A stretch of 64,000 bases of DNA from Coptis chinensis (Eukaryota > Streptophyta > Magnoliopsida > Ranunculales > Ranunculaceae), in assembly GCA_015680905.1 (NCBI GenBank), contig CM027380.1, positions 105,181,001 to 105,245,000 on the forward strand, given 5' to 3'. Numbering within the stretch: the stretch's first letter is position 1; each line of letters opens with the position of its first letter. Positions 45,271-58,725 of this stretch are shown in pieces. The position numbers and the translations under genes were made by a program. The notes beneath the pieces are model-generated. The model ran no database searches. It was not told where the DNA came from and was given only the letters and a program-made list of their open reading frames with translations.

Positions 45271-45739
45271 GAGAAATGACTCTTGCGAGAAACTAAACCA
45301 CTTGGAGATACAAGGGAGAAAGTAATTTCTTACCAAGCAATGGAAGCGGCAGCAATACAATATTCACTGACTTGGTTATCATTGTTCAACGACCAGCTAT
45401 TCAGGAGCAGGTAAAAGTAATTATTTGTTTTGATTGTTCTTTTTATTTGTATTGTTTTCAGCTGACCTTTGTTCAGATTAATAATGTAAACTTAGACATA
45501 AATATTTTTACAACCTACCAAATGCTAATCTGGACATAGTAAGAAAGGAAAAGCATGCACTTGGCAAAATGATAAAGTAAGGCCATCCACAAAATTACTA
45601 ATTCATCAAAAGAAGAATTGGTAGAACTAACCAAGAGAAGGATTCAAGCTTATGAAGTCTTTATTGAATTGAGAAACCAGCGCATTGAATGGGTAAGAAC
45701 AACTTTAGTCCCTCACTTTTTGGTCAGTGTTGAGATTAT

Positions 45740-45995
45740 TAATTCCACATCACGTCAGGTGTCTAAAGCCTAGCCAATCAGTGTATGAATCCCAGTGCCA
45801 TTCCACTTACTACCAATTGGTTTTGAGTTAAAAGCCCCACACCATAGATGAGGCCCAACTGTGGATTGGACTCAGTGGTGGCTAAGCTGGGGACAGTAAA
45901 TATAAATAAATCTTCGCCCACGTCGGGTGTCTAAAGCATTGCAAATCAGTATATAATCCTGGGGCCAACATGGAGAATACCGTGCGCTGATTTTT
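45740..45995 (+). repeat. Two copies of a GGTGTCTAAAGC-containing repeat in a PPI intron
   Basis: CACGTCAGGTGTCTAAAGC (about 45752) and CACGTCGGGTGTCTAAAGC (about 45919) lie 167 bp apart, each followed by a similar CAATCAGT / CAAATCAGT stretch. They enclose text with ACCAATTGGTTTTGAGTTAA. It looks like a small terminal-repeat element lodged in the intron between the exons at 45692 and 46025. Confidence 0.45.
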
Positions 45996-48403
45996 TTCTT
46001 TTTTTTTACCATTTTTTCTTTCAGAATGCATACTACAATCAAAGCCGCTCTCTCTTGGACAATGCCAGAAATATGGCTGCAAAGAATGATATAGCAGCCT
46101 TGCAGAAACTTTCTCAAACAGAGGTTTGTTAGATTCTGTTTCTTAATTTCAGTCTATGATTATTGTGAAGGTCTTAACCTATGTTGCCTTTCCTCCTTTC
46201 ACTGATTATTAGGGTGAGCAGTTCATGTTGCTAGCAGAAAATTGAGTAGAGATGGAAGAATGAGGAATTCTGAGGAGAAACCTTCAAGTTCTTTTAGCAA
46301 CAGTAGAATCACGGATGACAATGCTCCTTTCATGAAAAACAGTGATGAGCAGGAACATTAACAGTTGCTACCGGTCCTAAAGAACTTACCGAGGAAGAGA
46401 CACAGCATAGTTGAGGGCTTGAAGCTCCAATTTCATTAAAGGATAAGTAGAAATTCTGAACACCATCGAAGACAGCAGTGAAGCAAGTCCTCAAAATTAA
46501 TGTGATTGTAGTAGTCTTGTTAGCGATCATTGCTTGTAGCACTTAGAGGAAACGAAGGCCTAGATGATTGGTAATGTGATTGTTGACCGCTTGCTTTAGC
46601 TGCAGGATGCAACTTGTAATAGCCCTGTTCTCTACAACTAGGTATTTTATCTGCATATTAGCAATTTAGCATAGCTCTGTATATTAAACCAATACGTTCC
46701 AACCCAAGCAACTAGGTTTTAAAGAATGATGTAAGAACATCTATCTATCTATCTATATATATATATAAAAGCTCGCGCACATTCTCTCTCCTCACCATAT
46801 CGCTCCATTTTGCACTTCAAACAATATGATTGGCTCCTAAAAAATTGGATGGAATAATAATTAGTACCACCTCCCTAGATTTGTTTAAATCTCCCTAATC
46901 TATTTTTAATTTTCTATAGACTACAAATAGATTTAAAGAGATTTAAAGAATTGAAGGACAATAGACTCCACAGGGTTCTAGACTCTCAATGCGCACTAAA
47001 TCTAGGGAAATCGTATTGTTCTATATTGAAGGAGGACCAGTTTTATCCTTTGTTAGTGGTGTTTGGGTTGACCCCCAATTTACAAAGGGAAGGCTGAAGC
47101 TGTGGATTTCCAAGATATACTTCCATTGAAGGAGGTATCGCCTTATTCATTCAAATAGGTTTTCTTTATCTATTTTCTTTTTTCTTATTAATATCACGGG
47201 CCCTCTTGACCCTCAGAGTCAAATACTTACTATTCTCCGCATTTTCTTGCTCTTTCTTGCGATAAAGCGGTAAAGAGCACTTTATTTCTTTTATTATCTA
47301 TAATATTCGAGGTTGATAAGTCGACATTGTTAATCTAACATGGATGAAGGTTCCAAGGACCTTCGGCTTGGGGTTCGGATAAGAGATGGTTTAGTTTACA
47401 AGTTTACGGGTTTTAAGGAGCGGTGTATGCTTCATCTCTTTGTTGTTGTTCTTGGCATAAATCATTGTGCTCATTTATGAGGTGTAAATTTGTTCACGAT
47501 TGCGCCTTTAGTTGATGTTTTACGCTATCGGGTTTATTACATTGGTAAGCGGTTGTACAAATTTCCTAATATCTATAATTTCATGCTTCGCTTTTTTCGT
47601 AGGGCGTCACTAGCTTGACAACTTTTTTTCCAAAAGAATTTTGGAAAAACATCGAGGAGAAACAACTGTCTATTAGTGGTCACAACTATTATTAGCATGC
47701 TTTGTATTGGGCTCCAAATATTTTGTTAGCTTTTCCTTTGTAGGGTAACTCATATATTTTATCACGTGTTTAAGATTAAAAGGATGTCATGCTTATGCTC
47801 TTTCTATTGCCAATGTGAACATACCGTTACTATATCCATTATGAAGGGTTTTGCTAATCTATATATTTTGAACCTCATCTTCAACATTGTAGAGTGGTTA
47901 ATTTGAACCTTTCTATTGGTATAATGAATAGTATATTTGATCTTTTTATGGTCGTGCTAGAACACCTGAAACATTCGGCAAGGTCCCAATTTGCAAAGAG
48001 GCTGAGAAACAAGTGTTTCTTGTTTTTGTTGTTTCTAAATATTATAGGAAACAACAGAATGTAAGGGAAAAAAGCTTACTATTCTTGAATGTAAGGGAAA
48101 CAAATTAAACTGGAGGATACATTCATGGCCTAGAAGTTCGACTAATTTTCTTTGATTAAATCCTACTTTCATATCCAGTCATTAATTCTTGAGTGCCTTA
48201 CATATTTTATTATTTACAGTGTGAACGTTTAAATTTGTTAAATTTGATGGTTGTTTAATTTTGGACGCATATATATAGTAATGTTAGGTATAAAGTACTA
48301 TCACTTAAGTTTAGGTAATGGTCTTACCATTTGTTTTGCCCCATTGAGATGTAAAGCTAGGTGGTCAGTATGACACCTTTAAAGGACTAAGTTTCAAGAT
48401 TAT

Positions 48404-48513
48404 GTGTTTAATTGTAATTACGTAATGATTTAACTTTATATATTTGTATCTTGGAGTTGTGTTTAATTGTAATTTCTTAATGATTTAACTTTATATATTT
48501 CTATCTTGGAGTT
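48404..48513 (+). repeat. 55-bp tandem duplication
   Basis: GTGTTTAATTGTAAT...GTATCTTGGAGTT occurs twice, starting at 48404 and 48459, with few differences. Confidence 0.9.
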
Positions 48514-50578
48514 GTAACTACTCTTACCTTTAATTTGTACCTTGCTAAGGAATTGAAGCAATAGTTACAGGTGTGACAAAAAAGGATAAGTTGGCTATGG
48601 GTGAAAACAAGGTTTAATGACTTCTTTATGCAGTTGTGTATGCACCGAAACACCATAGATATCCATATGGTTAATTGTCTCTTCTTCAATCTGCTTTTTC
48701 TATTTTTGATGAATTGACCATTTTGAGACCCATCATCTTATTGCTGGGAGACTACTTGGTGTATAATTAAGAAGGGTTTCAAAAGCTCATTTTTAAAGGG
48801 TCTATAGGATGATTTACTAAAGTTTTTTTAGGTTTCAGTCTTTTTTTGGGTTCTTTGTGAACAAATTGTCAGGTGTGGCTTACCATAGAATGGATAGCAA
48901 GGAATTGAAGGATCCAATGGTTTACACACATGCAATCCCATTCTTAGTTTAAAGAATGAGACCACCTAAGAACATGTGTTTTTATAGTTGCTTGAATAGA
49001 TTGCTTTGATGGGTAGTGCAGAGCATGACGTTAGCAATCATTTTTTTTTATCTAGAAATGTTTCAAAATTTTGGTTTCTTCTATCCTGTTGCAAATCAAT
49101 TGGTGATGCCCCAATGCCCATTTTGATGCCTATAACAAGTGATTTTTTTTTTGTTCAGTTTGTCTGTTAAACTAATTTACTTATGCGGTTTCCCATGTAA
49201 CTATATATATCCTAATGCATTATGACCACAACTTAGTCCATTAAGTATAACATTCTAATGCATTATGATCCAATGGTTTAGGAACGATGAATTGGTTAGT
49301 CGATATTGATTGTATAGTATGTTATGGTTGAAACAAGTATTTGTATATAGGAATATTTAACTTAGGGTCCTCGCAACTTAATCAGATTTAGACTCTTTAA
49401 AAGTTGTAGTTTGCTGCTGAAAATGTAATAGACTAGCTTGACTCTTTTTGAAGCTTGAATAAGTTATTTTAATTAGCAATGTGTAGAATTGGAGTCAGTA
49501 GCTTACACTGAGTCTTGGTGAGTAATTTGACAACTATACTAAAAGTTTGAAATCTGTGTAGTTAACAATTTTTGAAAGAGTTAAAACTATAGGGTCCTAC
49601 GAATGTTCCATTTGAGCTGTTCAATACGCATGCAATCCAAACCAAAAAAATAAATCATTCAAAGGCACTTTGGTGTAGGCAAATACAAAGTAATATCTTG
49701 ATTTTTATTGCAAAACCATTACATTTTGATCAATGTTATTGAGAGTTGCATTGAAATATCTTGCAAGCTATTGAGAATGATATTTACTTGGATCTTAAAC
49801 TGGGAAAGTAATTTAACTACATGGAGTATAATTTAGAAAATTTTCATTTGGATTTGGCTTTGGTTTTGTAGATTCTCAAGATTTTTATAATCAATGTGAT
49901 CCGGGTATATAATAAACACCAATGATGATATGAAATAATGTATTTTCATCACAATGTTTTCATTAAAAAAGACAAGTATATGTTAAGAAATCTAAAAACT
50001 ATAAAATTGCCACTAAAATGTTGACATCACAATGTATTGAGAACTTTCAGTAAATATTATTATCTGATATTGAGTTCGAACTCTAAGGTGCATAATTCTG
50101 TTGTGTATCCTTATGATAATGTGTTAGGTTGTCTATTGCAGGTTGAGTTGTATAAGAGATTAATATGAGAATTTGGATAACCATGAGAAAAAGCCATTAT
50201 TCGTGAGAAGGTCGAAATTTTGTATAGTAGGTAGAGTTATATTTATTTTTCAATCAATAGCTTAATCCTTTAGTTAAAATGTTAATAGATGATCTTCTCG
50301 GTTAGAAGCTAACTGATTTACTCTCTACGTTGAATGGTTAGCTGATTTTCTCTGTGTTCACAATGAAGACATTGACAAGTGGTGCACCATCAACCTCACG
50401 GATGACAAAAGCTAACAAAATAATAGGTATTTGAGTCTGAGACTTCTTACTTAGGTGAAGCATTAATTTTGGTTAAATTTAATATTTTTGGGGTCAATTG
50501 GTTTGTAATCGACAAAAGAATTACCCAATACTAGATTTAGCAGTTACTGAGAAGATGATTACTGGTTTTTGGATTAAT

Positions 50579-50914
50579 GGAAAACCTAATAGATTTACAC
50601 CCTTGCTTTTCTTTCTCTTTTCTTTTGGATTGATTATGGGACATTGATTTTTGCAAACGGATTGTTAGATTAGGTGTCTCACTGCCTCAAAAACATAAAC
50701 TGCTTTCGTATGCATTAGAAGGTTAAGGTTAGAATTTGGATTCATGGAAAACCTAGATTTACACCCTTGCTTTTCTTTCTCTTTTCTTTTGGATTGATTA
50801 TGATAATGGGACATTGATTTTTGCAAGGGGATTGTTAGATTAGGTGTCTCACTGCCTCGAAAACATAAACTGATTTCGTATGCATCAGAAGGTTAAGGTT
50901 AGATTTTGGATTCC
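50579..50914 (+). repeat. 167-bp tandem duplication
   Basis: Two copies start GGAAAACCTA at 50579 and 50746 and share GATTTACACCCTTGCTTTTC and TTAGGTGTCTCACTGCCTC. They differ by a few substitutions and small indels. Confidence 0.93.
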
Positions 50915-52703
50915 TATCTATAAAAAAAAAATTAATAACACCAATTGTCAGAAGCTTTTGTTGTGAACATGACGTGGGCACAATGCTTGGTCTCAACGTA
51001 TAGTTATGTTTTTTTTTTCTCTTAATATTGCAAAAAAGCTAAGATGATAAAATCCCAACCCAGTTCTTGGCATGTAATTAAGTAATAGAATGGAAGTGAA
51101 TTGAACTTCATATTAACTTCGAAGCTGTTTAATTATACTCATGGTTTGAATTGATTTTCTTCTTTGCATTAACATGTAGCAAATAGGATTATTTCCACTC
51201 TGTTTGTTGTTATTATTTTCTTCCCTCATGTAACGATAAACAAAAAACAATTGACTTAATTGGTAATGGATATTTCATAGTTGTTTCTAACTGTGAGTAA
51301 TCGATTTCTTCCAAATAATTTTTCATTTCACGTCTACGAGTATATCTAAGATTATGTCCGGCGTTGGAATACATCTATATTGTAGGTGATTATGCAGGAT
51401 CTTATTTGGGTTTTATGGTGATAGTTTTAGCGTTGGGCTTTTAGATTCCGTGACCTCAAAATCTTAAACTGGAATGCGTCTAGAATTCTATTTTCATTTG
51501 TTAATGTAACTTCTATTTCTCATCAAAATAGTATTATATTATCTGACTTCAATTTACTATGTAAGATGCTTGCAAGTCAGTAATGGATAGTTGAATGCTT
51601 AGCATTTTTTGGAGCTCTTAGACGTTACAGTAGCTTTGGTTATCCCTCCTAATAATTGATAATATAGATTTTTGCTTTCTATGAAAGTTTGATTTTTTTT
51701 TTCTATTCTTTAGTCATATTAATGGCTATTTTTTTATGTGATCAGATGGTTTTAATTGTGAGTTTGACTGTTTGAGAATTTGTCTCATAAAATGGTTCCA
51801 TTAGTTTTGATCAAGCACTATGTTACCTATGATATGGATGTCGGTCAGTATATATAACAGTGTCAAATGTGATAATCTGTTTACTCTTGCATTATAAATT
51901 TAGTTGTTATTGACCAATTTAAAATGTCTAATATTGCTTTCATCAATAATTTCAGCAACTATAGAAGCTTAAAGAAGAACCAAAGGCAATGCTTATCATA
52001 TGCATAGAGGCTTTAGAAATGTTGTACGATGATTTGAATCAAAACCCTTTCAAGCCAACGACAAGCAAAGTGAGTCTCCTGCTTTGCAAATATTATGGTT
52101 GTCTATATGCAGTTAAAACTACATACTACTAAATATATTTATTTGCATTCGGCAATATATTAGATATTCCATTCAAGGTTTAGGCTAGACACATTGGTAC
52201 TTTTAACTGTTATGCAACATCTATCAATTATCTATGAACAAGAAGAATAAGGATTTGAAAATTTACTTTGGGGTTTAATAGAATAAGGGAGAGATGTTCG
52301 CCATGAAATTAAAAAACCAAAAAATAAAATAAAAATCAACATTCATTCTCTTCGATAAAAACCCAACGAGAACCATACCCTAAATCAATCAACAAAAAAG
52401 GGATCGGAAAAGGAGAGAAACCAAAGAGAGAAAGAAAGAGATAATGGAGCAAGAAGTGACTGAATTCAAACAAAGAGTGACTACATTTGGTATAACCATA
52501 TAAGTGCTTATTATAAGCTCTAATAATTATATTACTAATCTGCAGATGATGGATTAAAGCTTAGGAGCTGGGAAAACAAACCGATGGTTGGGGCTTTTGC
52601 AATAAATAACTGAAGAAACAGAAAGAACACAGTGCAAAACCAAGTATTTTTAGTAAGGATTTTTGTAGGATTGGTTTTAAGAATCCTAAGATAGATTATG
52701 TTA

Positions 52704-52837
52704 TAATCCCTAATCCTAAAAGAGTTTGTTGGTATTTCATTTCCATCTCTTTTAGTTAACAAGGTAATTATAATCCCTAATCCTAAAAGAGTTTGTTGGT
52801 ATTTAATTTCCATCTCTTTTAGTTAACAAGGTAATCT
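52704..52837 (+). repeat. 67-bp tandem duplication
   Basis: TAATCCCTAATCCTAAAAGA...AACAAGGTAAT occurs at 52704 and again at 52771, nearly identical. Confidence 0.95.
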
Positions 52838-55800
52838 AATGTGAATTTCTTTTTATCCTTACTCTTTTTTTCCAAGGATATGTAGAAGGTGATGTTATTG
52901 GATGTTATATTAGTTTGTTTGATTGAGATTTGTACGTGCCGAAGTGACATATAAGGAACAGAGGTTCGCGTTTGCTGCTGACCAAAAGAAAGAATCAAGA
53001 AAAGTTGTACCAGGTATGTTATTGTTTAACATAATAAATTTAATTTGATGAATGTAGGTAGACTACTACATTGCTTAATATGTTTGAGTATATTATTTTT
53101 CGCTCAATGTTCCTTGAGCTATTCTACTCCAATAGAATAGAGTATTGTTTTTTGTGTTTGAATTGTAATGGTAAATGTAGTAGGCAGTAGGCACACATTG
53201 GGTGAGATGGTTCTATGGTGGATCTCTCAAGCAAAGGATGTAAATTATTTTAAGGATGTAAATTATTTTAACAACTTTCGTTCATACAAACTCAAAATTT
53301 TAATTGATATTAAGAATTTATTCAGAGATAAATATATTAGGAACATCATACAACTAACTGTATGTGAGATTAACAAATAACAAATCATATTAAACTGTGA
53401 CCATATGTGGGTCAAATCAGTTCTTTTCGGTGGGGGAGACAAAAACATAAGTTGAGAAGACATTAAGGATGGAGATGATGGACGGGGGTCAAGATTGCAA
53501 TGAAGAAACTCAAATGTGTATTAATAGACCATACCTTCAGGAGGGGGACATGTGGAAGTGGTGACATGGACACATGGCGACCTGGCCCATCTAAAACTAA
53601 ACTTGGACATGAAGTTTTGGTGGCGAAACAAAACCTTTTCTTTTCAATATGTTGTTTATTTTATTCAGTATTTCTATATGTTTTTGCTGCTGATATCAAG
53701 TTTGTATTGGCAAGAACATCTAGAGGACTATTTCACGTTAAGTGTCTTATAGTCCTGACTCCTGTGTCAACTATTTGTTTGAAAAAAATCTTAAGAGATG
53801 TCTAAAGATGGGTTTCAATTTTGACTTCGTAACTGCATAAGACAAAGTTATTGGGTGAGATTTTATTTTTCTTTTTAGATATTCCAACACCACTTTGTGT
53901 AGACAATTAGGTTCTTTAATTGCATAACCAAGTGCCAGCATTCATTTTCTCTTTAATAGATCTTTGAATAGGAACTTAGTGGTGGAAGTTTGAGCACAAC
54001 AGATTTATGCTATAGATTGTAATGTGTCCAGTTCCCACATACATTTAGTAAGAAAGAATTTCATTTCTTAGGATGATCCATAGATAAGATAAAAGAATAG
54101 TAAAGTAAAATAAGAACACATTGGTTGCGTGGAAATCCAGTGTTAAAACCATCACTAATGAGGTTGATGGTATGTACTTCATAGCCAATATCAAGCACTC
54201 ATCACAATGTTGGATGGATATCATTCATAGCCGTGAAAGATACCTATCAGATTGTTTGAAAGCTTAATTTATTGTAGTCTTTGTGTGACCAATATTTCTT
54301 AAAAAAAATAGGATATATAGTTGTATGAGGTTTAATAGCTTGAACTAAACTATATATGGAGAGAGACCGAAGTGGAGGAACTGTGGCTAAAGATGGTTAG
54401 TCCAAGTTCTATCACGTTCAACATTCATTTTGTAGGAGTGTAAATTTACTCAAGTGTTTTACGCTAACCTATGTTTTATGTTTCACATTTGGTTTTTAAA
54501 ATAGTATGTTGTTTCCTAATACTTCAATGTGTAGCTCAACTTCATTAACTTTCGCAACACTTCAACCTACCTACAAGAAGACTAACCAACCTAGCAAAAA
54601 AAGATACAAGAAGACTAAACCAAAGTATCGTGGACAGCCAGAGCACATCGGACTTGATGAAGACACATCTTTATGGCTACTTAAAGGTTGGCATCCAATT
54701 CTTAATAAGTTGTTAGTTTCTCTTTATTCCTTTGACTTTACTTAATTTCTCTCAAAAGGCATGCATGAAATAACAAAGTTGTAAAGGTAGTCTCGGGAGA
54801 GTATCGGGTGTTATATTTATTCAAATTTGGAAAAGAGTTATTAATATAAGAGTTATGCCGAGAAGTTTTTTGATATCTTAACTTATTTGTATGTAGATGT
54901 AAGCTTTCTTCATACTTGTAATGACATTTTAAAGGACGGTCTTTGCTTGAATTGTATTCGTTTGTGCAAGTTCGTTGTAGTTGCTAAGGTTGTGGTATCG
55001 TTAAAGCAACATTCTGCCTTTATTTGTATTTTAACTTGGTGTATCGGTTTTAGGATTAATAACCTCATAATATCTCAAATCTATTTTCAGGTATAAGTGA
55101 TTGTTTGTTAAATTGAATTCAACCATTTTCAAAATGTAACACATGATGACTACCTCATACTAAGTTTGGGACAACCTGTTGATTGGGATGGATTGCCAAG
55201 TTGATGAATATGAAGGTAGGCGAGGCAGCAACATAGCACATCAGGTATAGCCCTAACTCTCAGGCACCATCCTCAACAGAATACGGAGTTGGTTTAGGGG
55301 TTAGCGCAGACGTGGAACAAGTCAATGCAGGAGTGTCCACCGAAGTTAGCAATCAACACGAGGACATGGAGTATAAGAGCTGCAAGTCAGATAGATACAA
55401 GGATGGTGTAGTGGCTTGATCTGACTCCTCAAGCGCCAATTACCTTAATGATTCTACTGATATGTCATTGTAGTTGCTGCTAGACTTCCCAAGTGGCGAT
55501 GAGATGAGCTTTTTCCAAGGGCATATTAACAATTACTCATCATTGTTTCCAAGCAGCTTGATGATGTGGTTTGTTAAGCTCATTGTTGTTAAGCTATTTA
55601 AATTCCTTTTTCTGTATCATACTAAACTTTGGGCGTGGGAAATGTGGTTTGTTAAGCTCATTGTTGTAGCTGGGAGTTCCTTACCTTTTTTGTTGGGAAT
55701 CAAGGATCTTTTGTTCACTCGGCCCTTTTAAAGTGGGATTTAAAGTGGCATTATGTTTTGGTGACAAACCAAAATGGAATGAAAAATAGAGAGTAATTTA

Positions 55801-55995
55801 TAGTATCAGCATTACCTTATTTGCATTATAAGAAATACATCTGTCATCTCTATCGTAGGTTTCATTCATTTCTTTATCCAGTAGCACAGACAACTCAAAC
55901 AAAACCATATATATAAAAAAAAAAAATTGAAAAATTAAAAAGAGAAATAATAGCCAAACAAAAAAATATGGACACATTGAATATTTCTATAAATT

Positions 55996-58045
55996 TGTGT
56001 TTTCATCAAAATTTGAATCATTACAATATTCTATATTCTATAGTTAAAACTTTTTGGTACATAATAATTCAAAAATTAAATTTATAAGATATTGAAAAAA
56101 ATCAAATCAATTATATGAAAACGGGTCATCATAAAAGTGGGGAGTTTCTTTTAATTTGAAGTGCTCGCTTTGATACGACCCTTATATACCCCTGCAATAT
56201 TAATATTTTTTCTACTTTATTCAATTTTGTGGCATTCATAGTTGCTATGAAAAGAAGTGAAAGGTGGATTGTGTATGGTGAACAAAAGATTGTAGTTATT
56301 ATATTCCCCCAAAGGTGCTCTTCTTTCTTCAGTACCATATTTCTTTATTGCTTCTCCTGTAGATGCATGGTTTAATTCATAAATTTTTATCTACGAAATT
56401 CATGTTAAAATCTAATGGATGGGAAATTATATACAAATGATTGTGTACCTTCTATGATAATATCGGATTGCCAAACATCAAAAGCTTTTGGTTCACCTAT
56501 ACATGTCCAATGGTAGTATTGCTTCCCATATTAAAGGTAAAGAGCCATACAAAATTATGTCTATATTGTATATAATATCCCGAAGTTATGGGTAGATCAG
56601 TGAGAGTACTTTCTTCGTTTATACTGAGCTTAATTATTTAGTAGTTAACAGCTATATTGCTTATCATTAGCAACTGTTATAGTGTGGATGGACTCAAGAG
56701 CTTCCTCTCTTAAAGCATAAATGTCTTGCATAATTCTTTATTGCTTATCATTTTTCTTATTGTTTGAAGTCTAGAACGAAATCTGGCAAATAATTGGCGT
56801 TGGGAATTTTGATCAATTAATTTACTATATGAGTTTAAATATAGTTTGAAAGTAAGATTTTTTATACATAATAATAAAATGAAAAAAAAATATATATATA
56901 TATATAAAAATGGTTTCCATTCGTTGATTTACCTTATCAATATAGCTTAGGTGATCATTATGTGTTTTAATTTTCTTTCTTATATGAGTCTATGGTATTT
57001 GTTATGGAATTACTTGACGTCATTGTCTCTTACAATGTTCAAATTAAAAAAAAAAAATTAGGTACTTAAATGTTGCTAATTACTAATTGACTATGCTCTT
57101 TAATGAAAAAAAAAAAAAAAAAAAAAAAAAAAAGAAATAGAAGTTATACATAACCTTTAAAAAAGATCGATGGTATTACATGTTGTGCAAGTTTTATAGT
57201 CGGATTCTACTTCTAAATTCTAGGATTTGTTAATGGTTCGGTCATAAATAAAATTAATTATGTTTGTTGAAACTGTTTTTCATTTATTAATACTATGTTG
57301 TAGTATTTGTATTTTCATCAAAATTTGAATTATTACAATATTCTATAGTTAAAAAAAATTGGTACATAATAATTCAAAAAATATTAAAAAAAATCAAATC
57401 AATTATATGAAAAATTAATTATGTTTGTTGAGCTATTGTTTCTTTTATTAACACTATAGCCCACGTAGGGTTGTAGTATTTGTCTTTTTATCAAAATTTG
57501 AATTATTACAATATTTTATAGCTAAAACTTTTTGGTACATAATAATTCAAAAACAATTAAAAAAAAAATCAATTTTATGAAAACGGTCCCTGTTCTGTGA
57601 AGAGTGTCGATTTATATAATTTAAGTAAGTAATTTAAAAATATAAATATTTTTTTTTTCACAAAATGTAAATTGAACATGTTCCACCTATGAATCAAAGT
57701 ATAAATTAGGGAAAAAAAATGATTGGTTGTCAAAATATAATCAATTAAAAAGTGTCAACAGTTAAATTTTGAGTTCAATGACTTTTCCAATTTTGATTTG
57801 TGCATGAAAGAAAAATAGATTATACTTTTAAATTTTAGGATTTGTCAGTGGTTTGGTCATAAATCAAATTAATTATGTTTGTTGAGCTATTTTTTTTAAT
57901 TATTAATACTATATTATTATGCTTTAATGCCCTTTCTACGAATAGTTAAAACTTTTTGATATAGAATAATTTAAAAAATATTAAAAAAAAATCAAATCAA
58001 TTATATGAAAACGGTCCCCGTTTGTTGAACGGGCTCAAAAACTAG
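55996..58045 (+). repeat. Four dispersed copies of the Helitron 3'-terminal module
   Basis: A ~115-130-bp module occurs at about 55996-56126, 57302-57416, 57474-57590 and 57930-58045. It has ATCAAAATTTGAATTATTAC, AGTTAAAACTTTTTGGTACA and ATCAAATCAATTATATGAAA; three of the copies end in AACGG. Only the last is complete, with hairpin and CTAG. A second motif, AATTATGTTTGTTGAGCTAT, recurs between them at about 57256, 57416 and 57870. Confidence 0.85.
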
Positions 58046-58607
58046 TATTTATTAATATGTTAATCATGTTATCAAATTGCGTCTCTGGAATGTGTTAATC
58101 CCTACTTACAATGAGGCGATCTAGATGAATGAAAGCTGCAATGGAGGCCTAACTATCGGTTCATATCTTTGAACTTCGTGTAAAATGTTCCTAAACATGC
58201 AAAAGTACAAGTAGAAATAGAAAACTTTTAAAATTTGGTTTATCGAAATAATCTTGTCAAAGATATCTGAATACAAGATTATTAACAAGATAATTTTTTT
58301 GACAAAAGATCGATACCTCCATATCTTTGACAAAGAAAAATGTAAGCATATATATTCTAAAAAGGAGAATAACATGACAAGGAGTCGATGGATCCTTACT
58401 CCTCGGATAGTCGATGCATTACTTGCGCCGACGTTTAAGGTACTATCCCGGTTGGTGATCGAAAAAACCAAATGTACTATCCCTAGTCCCCTACAACAAA
58501 CGACAAATGCATACACCTAAGGCATGGGGCATTACTATTCTACCACTATCGCAAAAGCAAAAAAAAGTTTTACAAAGATTCCACTTGGCGGACAAGGCAC
58601 AACCAAC
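58046..58607. other. Noncoding, no recognised feature
   Basis: Overlapping open frames on both strands at 58121-58520 show no family motif. The stretch lies between the Helitron end and the poly(T) run. Confidence 0.4.
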
Positions 58608-58631
58608 TTTTTTTTTTTTTTTTTTTTTTTT
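58608..58631 (+). repeat. Poly(T) run, possible 3' tail of the minus-strand LINE
   Basis: 24 consecutive T on the + strand equal a poly(A) tail for an element read on the minus strand. It lies about 300 bp beyond the LINE RNase H stop. The (TA)n run and foldback in between could be later changes. Confidence 0.45.
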
Positions 58632-58644
58632 GTTAATCATCAGA

Positions 58645-58647
<3 letters not shown>

Positions 58648-58695
<48 letters not shown>
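58648..58695 (+). repeat. (TA)n microsatellite
   Basis: About 24 TA dinucleotides. Confidence 0.95.
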
Positions 58696-58700
<5 letters not shown>

Positions 58701-58725
58701 GAGTATGTCTTCAGTGCGCGAGATG

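Larger units (their letters stand above)
42861..46546 (+). pseudogene. Proton pump interactor (PPI1-like) pseudogene with duplicated exons
   Basis: The gene's parts appear in order. First, VPKQIHSIYFVKLHASED at about 42973, then a degraded AQFEMVEAIKMKKVEQ at 43048. Next come LTLEEKRCKQILYGKKKEME and RKEWAFGPCLSEEELND (44888-45084, donor CGA|GTAAGT), then RETKPLGDTREKVIS and AAAIQ (45268-45412). They are followed by RRIQAYEVFIELRNQRIEW (to 45692), NAYYNQSRSLLDNARNMAAK and NDIAALQKLSQTE (46025-46123). The last exon, from 46213, has a frameshifted SRDGRMRNSEEKP and ends in the hydrophobic INVIVVVLLAIIACST. These are the coiled-coil and C-terminal anchor of plant PPI proteins, which bind the plasma-membrane H+-ATPase. 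Stops, indels and the missing N-terminus indicate a pseudogene. Confidence 0.85.
46740..58045 (+). mobile_element. Probable 11.3-kb non-autonomous Helitron
   Basis: The left end, A|TCTATCTATCTATATATATA followed by AAAAGCTCGCGCAC, has the form of plant Helitron 5' ends. The right end has a 6-bp hairpin CCCGTT-TGTTG-AACGGG (58017-58033), then 8 bases and CTAG at 58042-58045, followed by T. No Rep/helicase domain was recognised inside. Small exon-like pieces with good donors occur at about 51960-52068 (EALEMLYDDLNQNPFKPTTS, AAA|GTGAGT), about 52950-53011 (TYKEQRFAFAADQKKESRK, CAG|GTATGT) and 54560-54690 (GQPEHIGLDEDTSLWLLKGW). I cannot name their source genes. Pairing of the two ends is an inference. 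Confidence 0.5.

Noticed and set aside
51960..52070. Possible MCM-like exon
   Set aside because: The short peptide gave only a vague impression; no Walker or MCM motif is present, so no family is named.
58121..58520. Overlapping open frames on both strands
   Set aside because: No motif, no codon bias visible, and they contradict each other; treated as chance frames.
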